The notes: generated by a model not told the origin, from the sequence alone. Counted from the stretch's first letter, positions 1 to 4,942 are shown. The stretch: DNA of 7,721 nt from an uncultured Erysipelotrichaceae bacterium (GCA_902774655.1 CACYJD010000088.1:1-7721), one strand, 5' to 3'. Numbers and translations: made by a program.

Positions 1-103
1 CAAAATTAGCAATATAAATAGAACTTATTGCTGCACTAACAGTAATAGCGAATATAATCGACGCTATATTTAATAATGTTATTTTTGTTCTAATTGAATT
101 CAT
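1..103 (-). CDS. N-terminus of a membrane-anchored, probably sensory, protein (partial)
   Basis: An ATG at 103-101 opens a reading frame of 34 codons that runs off the left edge without a stop. The peptide begins MNSIRTKITLLNIASIIFAI and continues as one uninterrupted hydrophobic segment to about residue 32. A short basic N-terminus (Arg5, Lys7) followed by a single long helix is the usual start of bacterial sensors with an extracytoplasmic domain, such as methyl-accepting proteins, histidine kinases and diguanylate cyclases; 'xxIRTKIxLL' starts are common in clostridial members. The assignment is an inference from this stretch only, since no catalytic domain is in the window. A weak GGAT Shine-Dalgarno-like element lies 7 bases upstream, and a 6-bp hairpin (115-131) just before it. 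It could also be any type-II anchored membrane protein. Confidence 0.6.
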   Translation of the reverse strand, partial: MNSIRTKITLLNIASIIFAITVSAAISSIYIANF

Positions 104-114
104 AATTTATCCAA

Positions 115-131
115 CTATATTAGAAATATAG
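115..131 (-). other. Small hairpin in the leader of the left-edge gene
   Basis: CTATAT (115-120), a five-base loop and ATATAG (126-131) form a perfect 6-bp stem ending 11 bases upstream of the ATG at 103. There is no U-run after it, so it is not a terminator. It might shape the 5' end of the mRNA. A stem this short and AT-rich can arise by chance. Confidence 0.25.
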
Positions 132-211
132 CATTATTACGTTCTAAAATACTATTAGATTTATCAAATATTGCGATACAATCAGCATTTTTTGAAATAA
201 AAAGAGTTCAG

Positions 212-228
212 AATAGTTCGAAACTATT
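212..228. repeat. 7-bp perfect inverted repeat
   Basis: AATAGTT (212-218), CGA, AACTATT (222-228) form a perfect hairpin in the gene-free stretch 104-323. A second small stem, TGCC-AAA-GGCA, lies at 238-248. Neither is followed by a T-run on either strand. They sit beside the GGGACATTT-type repeats at 263-315 and may belong to the same decayed element. No gene is convincing in 104-323. Confidence 0.3.
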
Positions 229-262
229 ATTCAATTCTGCCAAAGGCAACCAATTTTGAAAC

Positions 263-315
263 AAATGTCCCTCTGCTTAGAGGACGATGTCACTAGTAAA
301 AAAATGTCCCTGTGC
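263..315 (-). repeat. Two direct copies of a GGGACATTT-type motif, possible insertion-sequence end remnant
   Basis: AAATGTCCCTCTGC (263-276) and AAATGTCCCTGTGC (302-315) differ at one of 14 positions and are 39 bases apart, start to start. Read on the minus strand they are G(C/A)(A/G)-rich blocks ending GGGACATTT, and a partial third copy (GTGACAT) lies between them. Spaced GGGACATTT-like repeats are known from the termini of some insertion sequences, notably IS21-like elements; that resemblance is from memory and was not searched. The first copy also forms a stem with AGAGGAC (279-285) with one bulged C. No transposase or second terminus is visible in the window, so at most this is a solo or decayed end. 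Confidence 0.35.
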
Positions 316-323
316 ATCAAAGT

Positions 324-605
324 TTAATTTTTAACAATAATTTTAACTATTTCATCTATTACTTCTGGATCTTCAACATCAACCAAAAGCATAGGTTTCG
401 CCGTTGGATATGGGATTTGTTCTTTCATATGGTAATTTTCAAGGCCAACAACTTTTTTAACTAAAAAGCGATTATCATAAATACCACCAAAAATCTTCTC
501 ATCTTTATAAAGGATATATTCACCCATCATTTTTTTATATGAAATCCCTTTAACTTCACGAAGTAATTCTAGAACATATGTTAAATACTCTTCACTGCTT
601 GCCAT
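324..605 (-). CDS. TfoX N-terminal-domain protein
   Basis: The 93-residue product matches the TfoX/Sxy N-terminal domain: a helical start (MASSEEYLTYVLELL), the family core KKMMGEYILYKDEKIFGGIYDNRFLVK at about residues 24-50 (strand, turn, strand with the Met-Met-Gly-Glu and Gly-Gly-Ile-Tyr signatures), a PYPTAKPM segment near 65-72, and a C-terminal helix. Full Sxy/TfoX proteins of Gammaproteobacteria have about 200 residues and activate competence genes with CRP. Stand-alone N-terminal domains of about 100 residues are common in Bacillota and their role is unknown, so competence should not be assumed. The ATG at 605 fits the family start (MASS...), although no Shine-Dalgarno is visible upstream. 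The leader instead carries three 12-bp tandem repeats (614-649). Only T-rich sequence and the GGGACATTT repeats follow the stop. Confidence 0.85.
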   Translation of the reverse strand: MASSEEYLTYVLELLREVKGISYKKMMGEYILYKDEKIFGGIYDNRFLVKKVVGLENYHMKEQIPYPTAKPMLLVDVEDPEVIDEIVKIIVKN

Positions 606-613
606 ATATCAAG

Positions 614-649
614 TTATCTTGCTTATTATCTTACTTATTATCTTACTTA
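614..649 (-). repeat. Three tandem copies of a 12-bp unit upstream of the TfoX-domain gene
   Basis: TTATCTTGCTTA (614-625), TTATCTTACTTA (626-637) and TTATCTTACTTA (638-649) are head-to-tail, with one substitution in the first copy. They end 8 bases upstream of the start codon at 605, where a ribosome binding site or promoter would be expected, and no purine-rich site is present apart from the repeat itself (TAAGTAAGATAA on the minus strand). Copy number changes by slippage could alter expression. Confidence 0.75.
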
Positions 650-791
650 TTAACAAATAAAAAGAGCCATTCCATATCTTCATCTGATGAAGTATATTAT
701 TCTCACTCCTTGGAATAACGGAAACTATCAATAGGTTTTGTAGCATAAGTTGACATATTATCATCGTATTCCATTTATGAATAATAATGTA
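650..791 (-). other. Gene-poor stretch with a possible short ORF remnant
   Basis: No established gene is visible. On the minus strand an ATG at 774 opens 23 codons (MEYDDNMSTYATKPIDSF...SKE, stop TGA at 703-705). In the same frame after TGA and TAA, a second protein-like run, YTSSDEDMEWLFLFVNK, ends at a TAA near 646-648. The amino-acid mix looks coding, with an AAGGAG at 706-711, but no family is recognised and two stops interrupt it. A CTTCATC-T-GATGAAG palindrome lies at 678-692, flanked by ATTCC/GGAAT arms. It may be a decayed gene or a structured leader. Confidence 0.25.
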
Positions 792-818
792 TATAAAAAG
801 CGGATTTGCACATCCGCT
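792..818 (-). terminator. Rho-independent terminator of the 100-residue gene
   Basis: On the minus strand AGCGGAT, a six-base loop and ATCCGCT form a perfect 7-bp stem (799-818) followed by TTTTTATAT. It starts 28 bases after the TAA at 847-849. On the plus strand no T-run follows, so it acts leftward. Confidence 0.85.
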
Positions 819-846
819 AAGTATAATTATGTCTCATTTCATTGGT

Positions 847-1149
847 TTAATTAGCAAGTTTCCAAGACGAAGGAAGACAATGATAATTAATTGCTATGAG
901 CTGACCAACTTTGTATTGGTTGGTGTCATCAGTGATAATTTCAACAATTTCAAAATAGGCTTCGCGATATTCTTCATACCCCTCTTCGTCTAATTCTAAA
1001 TTGTTGTCCATTTCACTTTCGGTATCAAATTTAACCTTGACAACCGCACCATCATTCAATTTAAAAATCATTAGTTCACTTTCGTGAGAAAAAACAAACT
1101 CATAAAATGGACCAATAATCTTTTCTTCAAATTCATTTAACCACCACAT
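847..1149 (-). CDS. Acidic 100-residue protein of unknown function
   Basis: I do not recognise a family. The protein begins MWWLNEFEEKIIGPFYEFVF, has strand-like patches (ELMIFKL, AVVKVKF), a very acidic centre (DTESEMDNNLELDEEGYEE, residues 42-60), then YREAYFEIVEII and a C-terminal VGQLIAINYHCLPSSWKL. There is no signal peptide or membrane segment; it is probably a small soluble alpha/beta protein. The start is well supported: AAGGAG at 1158-1163 is 8 bases upstream, inside the end of a broken small ORF (1152-1297) whose TAA lies only two bases before this ATG, so the two were probably cotranscribed. A clear terminator follows at 792-818. The two-gene layout (tiny upstream ORF, small acidic partner) resembles toxin-antitoxin or immunity cassettes, but nothing in the sequence proves such a role. 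Confidence 0.7.
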   Translation of the reverse strand: MWWLNEFEEKIIGPFYEFVFSHESELMIFKLNDGAVVKVKFDTESEMDNNLELDEEGYEEYREAYFEIVEIITDDTNQYKVGQLIAINYHCLPSSWKLAN

Positions 1150-1150
1150 A

Positions 1151-1376
1151 ATTAGTGCTCCTTAAATCCATCTGGTTGTGCTGGATAAACATGCGAACCA
1201 GTCTTAGACGTAACAATTATAACATTAGTTGTAGGATGCTCATAACTAAGATAACGATGGATTCATTTCTGTGTTTTAGTAATTCTACTTTAGGCATATC
1301 TCGCTCCTCCTTTTAGTTTTACTAATCACTCTTGCGTAGTGAAATGTGTAATTCTTTTTATTTTTGGAGCACTAAT
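1151..1376. repeat. 17-bp imperfect inverted repeat around the broken small ORF
   Basis: ATTAGTGCTCCTTAAAT (1151-1167) and ATTTTTGGAGCACTAAT (1360-1376) are reverse complements with 15 of 17 matches, including an 11-bp perfect core. They enclose the frameshifted small ORF. The left arm contains the ribosome binding site of the 100-residue gene. The right arm has the same site on the plus strand but only a three-codon reading frame after it. Confidence 0.5.
1152..1297 (-). pseudogene. Small ORF broken by a one-base frameshift
   Basis: A strong ribosome binding site (AAAGGAGGA, 1306-1314) precedes an ATG at 1297-1295. The first frame reads MPKVELLKHRNESIVILV and stops at 1217-1219. The frame one base back is open from about 1262 to a TAA at 1152-1154 and reads protein-like: HRYLSYEHPTTNVIIVTSKT, then GSHVYPAQPDGFKEH. 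The combined span is 146 bases, one short of a 48-residue gene, so a single-base loss between about 1217 and 1262 is the simplest explanation. No classical slippery heptamer is visible in that interval. The second frame ends two bases before the next gene and contains that gene's ribosome binding site. No family is recognised. A sequencing error or a genuine 26-residue leader peptide are the alternatives. Confidence 0.5.
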
Positions 1377-1385
1377 AGAAATGGG

Positions 1386-1414
1386 TTGACAGCTAAGTAC
1401 GCTATTCCTATATC
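1386..1414 (+). promoter_or_regulatory. Plus-strand promoter facing the trk-operon terminator
   Basis: A perfect -35 box TTGACA (1386-1391), a 17-base spacer and TATATC (1409-1414, four of six matches to TATAAT) form a good vegetative promoter. The expected start is near 1420. No plus-strand gene follows; within 70 bases the transcript would meet a hairpin and U-run (1463-1489). Confidence 0.5.
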
Positions 1415-1419
1415 AAACT

Positions 1420-1489
1420 ACTGTTTTTGGTGCCAAAAATGTCCAAAAAATGCAAAAAAATAGCCGATATCGAAGTATCGGCAATTTTT
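1420..1489 (+). ncRNA. Candidate small RNA of about 70 bases
   Basis: Starting from the promoter at 1386-1414, the predicted RNA has a 5' hairpin TTTTTGG-TG-CCAAAAA (1424-1439), an A-rich linker (1441-1462), and a terminator hairpin GCCGATA/TATCGGC (1463-1482) followed by AATTTTT. It is antisense to the 3' end of the trk-yqeY-tRNA transcript because both use the same hairpin. It contains no ORF with a ribosome binding site. No known RNA family is recognised. Confidence 0.3.
1454..1489 (-). terminator. Terminator of the trk-yqeY-tRNA operon, probably bidirectional
   Basis: On the minus strand GCCGATA-CTTCGA-TATCGGC (stem 1463-1469 with 1476-1482) is followed by TATTTTTTT (1454-1462). It lies 8 bases beyond the encoded CCA end of tRNA-Trp. 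On the plus strand the same stem is followed by AATTTTT, so it can also stop transcripts arriving from the left. The loop contains TTCG. Confidence 0.9.
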
Positions 1490-1497
1490 CACTTTAA

Positions 1498-1571
1498 TGG
1501 CAGGGGTAGTAGGAATCGAACCCACATTAACGGTTTTGGAGACCGCTGTACTGCCTTTGTACGATACCCCT
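1498..1571 (-). tRNA. tRNA-Trp (anticodon CCA)
   Basis: The minus strand folds as a complete 74-base tRNA: acceptor AGGGGTA/TACCCCT, D arm GTAC-AAAGGCA-GTAC, anticodon arm GCGGT-CTCCAAA-ACCGT with anticodon CCA at 1537-1539, a four-base variable loop, T arm GTGGG-TTCGATT-CCTAC, discriminator G and an encoded CCA (1498-1500). It reads UGG only, which agrees with UGA acting as a stop here. It lies 47 bases after yqeY with no promoter visible between, so it is probably cut from the operon transcript. Confidence 0.97.
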
Positions 1572-1575
1572 AGGA

Positions 1576-1610
1576 AACGCAATAAAGATTATAGATAATC
1601 TAATCGCGTT
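1576..1610 (-). other. Two-tier stem-loop between yqeY and tRNA-Trp
   Basis: AACGC (1576-1580) pairs with GCGTT (1606-1610), and inside them AGATTA-TAGA-TAATCT (1586-1601) forms a 6-bp stem with a four-base loop. No U-run follows on the minus strand, so full termination before the tRNA is unlikely. The structure may protect the mRNA 3' end or present the RNase P/endonuclease site 4 bases downstream. Confidence 0.45.
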
Positions 1611-1618
1611 AAACAAGT

Positions 1619-2041
1619 TTATTTTTCTCTAGCAATCTTACTTACTAAAGACATATCTACTTCGCCATCATGGTTTAATTTGAAGTGTTTCATTACAGAT
1701 GGCATAGATTTATCTTCTAATGAGGCAATCTCTTTACGAATCTCTTCTTCACTCATCATCTTTGGCAAATAAGCGCTGATGACTTTCATTTGAGACTCAA
1801 TTGAGGCGACTTCCTCTTGATTATTGACCTTTTTATAGCCTTCTAGCTCTTCTTCTAGTTCCTTTAAAACTTTGCTGATAATTCTTACGACATCCTTATC
1901 ATCAAATGGTTTGCCTTGGCTTGTAGCTTCAATAGATTGAAGTTTGGCTCTAGATATAACTATGGATAAAACTGCTCGAGCAGGTTTATCGTGTGCTTTA
2001 AGAGCTTCAATATTAGCTTTGTTTAATGTATCAAGTAACAT
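1619..2041 (-). CDS. yqeY: GatB/YqeY domain-containing protein
   Basis: The 140-residue product is a full-length YqeY (usually 145-150 residues). It has the helical N-terminal half (LLDTLNKANIEALKAHDK, then RAVLSIVISRAKLQSIEATS), a charged coiled-coil-like middle (VLKELEEELEGYKK, 58-71), the family signature SAYLPKMMSEEEIRKEI (about 89-105) and the C-terminal DGEVDMSLVSKIAREK. YqeY resembles the tail domain of GatB, which in GatCAB contacts the tRNA during transamidation. Stand-alone YqeY is widespread, but its exact role is not settled. It follows trkH after one base and has an AAAGGAA element about 11 bases upstream, so translation is probably coupled to trkH. tRNA-Trp comes next in the same transcript. 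Placement in a potassium operon is unusual and says little about function. Confidence 0.92.
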   Translation of the reverse strand: MLLDTLNKANIEALKAHDKPARAVLSIVISRAKLQSIEATSQGKPFDDKDVVRIISKVLKELEEELEGYKKVNNQEEVASIESQMKVISAYLPKMMSEEEIRKEIASLEDKSMPSVMKHFKLNHDGEVDMSLVSKIAREK

Positions 2042-2042
2042 A

Positions 2043-3635
2043 TTAGTTTGTTTCCTTTCTAGCGATATCTCTCGCTACTCTATAGATAGCAAATGACACT
2101 GGTAAGATCTCTAAACGGCCAAGGAACATACCGACAATTAATATCCAGTTAATTGCGACACTTTGTCCCACTACTCCGATAGATAATCCAACACCCGCCA
2201 TTGCGGAAGAGAATTCAAATATAGATGAACCAAAATGAATATCATTTAAGCCACTAATTGAAGCAGCTAATGTAATACCAATCGTGCCAATAAATAATAT
2301 AACTAAATAAATAAAGATATAGGAAAACGCCTCATTTGAAGTATCTTGATCTAATTCATGGTCAGTACCTAGTCTAAAGAATGGATGAGGGAATAGTTTA
2401 CGTCTATTCGCCAATCTATCTCTAATTGAATAGTAAGCAGACTTAATAGCAATAGCGACACGGTATTGTTTGATAGCACCAGCAGTAGATCCAGCGCCAC
2501 CACCAATAATCATGGCAACAATTACAATAGCAATAGCACTACTAGGAAGATTATTAATCGGTGTAGAAATATTAAATCCAGTTGTGGTCAAAGCACTCAA
2601 GAACAAGACAGAACCTTGTTCAAATGATTCTCCAATAGTAAATGAACCACTTGTGAAAAGTGCAACAACCATAAGCGAAATAAAGAATATAGAACTGACA
2701 ATAAAGAATTTCATTTCTATATCTTTAAAGACAAGTTTAAATTTAAAACTCAAAAGGAATAGGTGTAATAAGAAGTTAGTAGCACCCATGATCATTAAAA
2801 CCATGGAAACGATATTGATTGCTAATCCATTAGGATGTAAGCCGATCTCATTAACATAAGTTGTATCGGCGATAATTTGTGGTAATCCTCCGGCAACAGT
2901 ACTGAAACCACCAGTTGCAACGGCACAAACAGAATGGTTGATGGAATCAAACCAATTTAAGCCACCGACAATCCAATAGAAGAAACTACCAACGGCGATA
3001 AAACCTGTAAATAATCCAAGAATTAATCTGGCACTTTTAGCAAGGTTAGGTAATAACTTATCGTTATGTCCTTCGGCAGAATATAACTTTAATCCGTATC
3101 TATCACTAAGAGCGCTAGTAACAACTAAGACTAAACCGATACCACCAAAGAAAATAAGAATGGTACGGTAAATGACATATATATGATAACCAGGGGCGTT
3201 AGTATCAAAGTTAAATAAAGAGAATCCTGTAGCAGTATAACCGCTAGCAGATTCAAAGATAGCATCATTAGCGTTCATCGCGTATTCACCTAAGTTGTTA
3301 GGGAATCCTCTAAGCATAAACGGAACAGAACCGATTAAAATAGCAATCATCCAAACAAGGACCAATAATACTGAGTCTTGATGCTTGCCTAAATGATCTC
3401 TTTCCTTCTTAAAAATTAAGAGGAAATAAAGTAATAAACCAATGGCGACAGAGCTTCCACCAGGAATAACAAATGACCAAGTAACGTTAGCTTCTTCAGG
3501 ATAAAATGCTAAAAAGGCTAATGGTAATAAGCAAACAATACCAACAAGAATAAAGAAAAGACCAAGATATCCAAATACAAGTCGATATCCTGCTGCTGGT
3601 CTATAAAAATTTAACTTTACTCTTGAGGCAGTCAT
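2043..3635 (-). CDS. trkH: Trk/Ktr potassium uptake protein, TrkH subunit
   Basis: This 530-residue integral membrane protein is the ion-conducting subunit of a Trk-type K+ system. It carries the four membrane-pore-membrane repeats. Their filter segments are visible as YTATGF (133-138), ATGGFST (240-246), TTTGFNIS (350-357) and AGVGLSIG (480-487), each with the filter glycine. IGGGAGSTAGAIKQYR (377-392) is the conserved intramembrane-loop/TM junction after the third filter, and GRLEILPV (506-513) the family C-terminal motif. Extra hydrophobic helices before the first repeat (about 18-42 and 58-76) make it TrkH-like rather than the shorter KtrB. Its start overlaps the upstream RCK gene by one base (TAATG), so the subunits are translationally coupled, as expected for a channel and its cytosolic gating ring. 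Only a weak AAG-rich ribosome site precedes it. The gene symbol reflects the subfamily; ktrB is the alternative name. Confidence 0.95.
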   Translation of the reverse strand: MTASRVKLNFYRPAAGYRLVFGYLGLFFILVGIVCLLPLAFLAFYPEEANVTWSFVIPGGSSVAIGLLLYFLLIFKKERDHLGKHQDSVLLVLVWMIAILIGSVPFMLRGFPNNLGEYAMNANDAIFESASGYTATGFSLFNFDTNAPGYHIYVIYRTILIFFGGIGLVLVVTSALSDRYGLKLYSAEGHNDKLLPNLAKSARLILGLFTGFIAVGSFFYWIVGGLNWFDSINHSVCAVATGGFSTVAGGLPQIIADTTYVNEIGLHPNGLAINIVSMVLMIMGATNFLLHLFLLSFKFKLVFKDIEMKFFIVSSIFFISLMVVALFTSGSFTIGESFEQGSVLFLSALTTTGFNISTPINNLPSSAIAIVIVAMIIGGGAGSTAGAIKQYRVAIAIKSAYYSIRDRLANRRKLFPHPFFRLGTDHELDQDTSNEAFSYIFIYLVILFIGTIGITLAASISGLNDIHFGSSIFEFSSAMAGVGLSIGVVGQSVAINWILIVGMFLGRLEILPVSFAIYRVARDIARKETN

Positions 3636-4489
3636 TATTTCTTAGTCTTTGATGCTTTCTTATCAGGTGTTTTTTCAACTTTTGCTTTTGAAACTTTGCT
3701 AGAAGAACCGACAAAAGCGTTAGATTTAGGCTTAGATGAAACTTTTGCAGGGTCATCTGTTGGTTGTTTTGCAACAGGTTTAGGTTCTTCCACTATTTCA
3801 GTAATAGCAGGTGAAGCTTCAATAGTTTCTTTGTTTTCTTCACTTACGAAATCAATAATTTTCTTTTGGTCATGCAATGCGGAAACGACAAGTAATTTAT
3901 CGTTAGGCAAAATAATAGTTTGACCATTAGGAATGATGACGTTTGGCTTACGGTATACGCATGAAATGTTTCCGTATTTAGGGAAGAGTTCCATAATCTT
4001 CTTATTAGCGATCTTAGAATTCTCAGAGATTGTAATTTCAGTCATAACAATCTTATCGTCCTCTAAAGACATTGTTTTAATTAAGTCTTCAAGAGAGGAT
4101 TCTGCTTTAACTGAATTACCTAAAACGTATGAAGAAGAGATAACGGAATCAACTCCAAGTTCTTTAAATAAATCAACTAACTTTGGGTTAGTAACTGTAC
4201 AAATTGTTTTCTTAACATTGAATAATTGTTTTGCTAACAAACAAGTAACAAAATCTACTGTGTCTTGTTCGTGTAATGAAATCAAAACATCAGCATTTTC
4301 AATATGGGCTAATTTTAGAATTTCAATATTGCTTGATTTACCAAAAATAACCGGGATCTTGTTGTTTTTTGCAATTTCTTTGCCAAATTCTTTATCACTA
4401 TTAATAACTATAATTTGGTTTTTTCTTGAGCGGAATAATTTGATGATGTAATCCGCTTCATGTCTACCTTCAGCAATTACGATTTTCAT
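3635..4489 (-). CDS. TrkA-like RCK protein with degenerate nucleotide loop, RCK_C domain and lysine-rich tail
   Basis: The 284-residue cytosolic protein has an RCK_N/TrkA_N fold (about 1-130), an RCK_C/TrkA_C domain (about 150-216: EITISENSKIANKKIMELFP ... LPNDKLLVV) and a low-complexity tail (about 220-284) rich in Lys, Ser, Pro and Ala. RCK proteins form octameric gating rings on TrkH/KtrB and respond to NAD(H) or ATP/ADP. The first loop reads IAEGRHEAD (5-13) rather than GxGxxG, and the usual acidic ribose-binding residue after strand 2 is Asn30, so classical nucleotide binding is probably weak or lost. Later RCK_N elements (LISLHEQDTVDF, TVTNPKLVDLFKELGVD) are kept. The start overlaps the upstream RCK gene as ATGA, with AGAGGA 9 bases upstream. 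It ends in a one-base overlap with trkH. The tail is unusual and might contact membrane or RNA. Confidence 0.88.
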   Translation of the reverse strand: MKIVIAEGRHEADYIIKLFRSRKNQIIVINSDKEFGKEIAKNNKIPVIFGKSSNIEILKLAHIENADVLISLHEQDTVDFVTCLLAKQLFNVKKTICTVTNPKLVDLFKELGVDSVISSSYVLGNSVKAESSLEDLIKTMSLEDDKIVMTEITISENSKIANKKIMELFPKYGNISCVYRKPNVIIPNGQTIILPNDKLLVVSALHDQKKIIDFVSEENKETIEASPAITEIVEEPKPVAKQPTDDPAKVSSKPKSNAFVGSSSKVSKAKVEKTPDKKASKTKK

Positions 4490-4917
4490 CTTTTCTTATC
4501 CTCTCTAATAAGGTTGTACTTATCAAATGTAAGTTGGAATGGAAGGATAGCCTTGGCATCCTTACCTTCGAGCAAAACTTCAAGTGTAGGATCATCTAAT
4601 CTAACGTAAATATTAGGAACGTCATAAATATCTCTAGCAACATACGCTAAAAAGATGTTGGTTGTGTCGTCACCAGTTGTGATAATAATTTCTTTAGTGG
4701 ATTGAATAAAAGCACTCTCTAATAAATCTAAGTCGGTAACATCACCAACAAAGGTATAGCCAGAGAAAGTATCATCTAATCTTTCAAAAGCGTGTTTATC
4801 ACGGTCGATACATAAAACATTCTTACCTTCTTTGGTAGCTTGGTTAGCAATGCTTGAGCCTAATCTACCACAGCCAATAATGAGTGTTTTGTTTTTTAGA
4901 AGAGATTTTTTTGGCAT
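4486..4917 (-). CDS. TrkA-like RCK_N-only potassium-uptake regulator
   Basis: The 143-residue protein is a single RCK_N (TrkA_N) Rossmann domain. It has LIIGCGRLGSSIA with intact GxGxxG (Gly15, Gly17, Gly20), Asp38 at the end of strand 2 for the ribose, YTFVGDVTDLDLLESA (54-69), the IITTGDDTTN loop (78-87) and VPNIYVRLDDPTLEVLLEGK (100-119). It stops where a TrkA_C domain would begin, so it lacks RCK_C, while its downstream neighbour has RCK_C but a degenerate loop. E. coli TrkA joins two RCK_N/RCK_C units in one chain; this pair looks like a split version with the first C-domain missing. The product probably binds NAD(H) or adenine nucleotides and forms a mixed gating ring on TrkH. It is the first gene of the operon, with AGGAGGA 5 bases before ATG. 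Its TGA overlaps the next start. Confidence 0.9.
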   Translation of the reverse strand: MPKKSLLKNKTLIIGCGRLGSSIANQATKEGKNVLCIDRDKHAFERLDDTFSGYTFVGDVTDLDLLESAFIQSTKEIIITTGDDTTNIFLAYVARDIYDVPNIYVRLDDPTLEVLLEGKDAKAILPFQLTFDKYNLIREDKKR

Positions 4918-4922
4918 AAATA

Positions 4923-4929
4923 TCCTCCT
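4923..4929 (-). promoter_or_regulatory. Strong ribosome binding site of the first trk-operon gene
   Basis: AGGAGGA on the minus strand, 5 bases from the ATG at 4917, fixes that start. It is the strongest such site in the window apart from the one at 1306-1314. Confidence 0.85.
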
Positions 4930-4942
4930 GAAGTTTACATAT

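Noticed and set aside
115..207. 30-residue minus-strand stretch (…ADCIAIFDKSNSILERNN…) resembling a PAS-domain start
   Set aside because: No start codon or ribosome binding site, bounded by stops, and too short to assign. Mentioned only as context for the possible decayed element.
302..323. Terminator after the TfoX-domain gene
   Set aside because: The minus strand has a T-run (ATTTTTTTAC) after the stop but no stable stem directly before it.
787..993. 68-codon plus-strand open frame
   Set aside because: It overlaps the terminator at 792-818 and is antisense to the 100-residue gene. No promoter or ribosome binding site precedes it.
1326..1342. TCACT/AGTGA hairpin upstream of the broken small ORF
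   Set aside because: Five pairs with a seven-base loop and no U-run; too weak to call a regulatory element.
2470..2859. 129-codon plus-strand open frame
   Set aside because: Antisense to trkH across its third pore repeat; a compositional shadow.
3933..4451. 172-codon plus-strand open frame
   Set aside because: It lies wholly antisense to the second RCK gene, whose protein matches a known family. The plus-strand peptide is Leu/Ser/Ile-rich with no family motif and no ribosome binding site.
4486..4489. UGA as a tryptophan codon, as in many Mollicutes
   Set aside because: TGA is used as a stop in an ATGA overlap, the tryptophans checked are TGG (for example the two at the start of the 100-residue protein), and the tRNA-Trp has anticodon CCA only.
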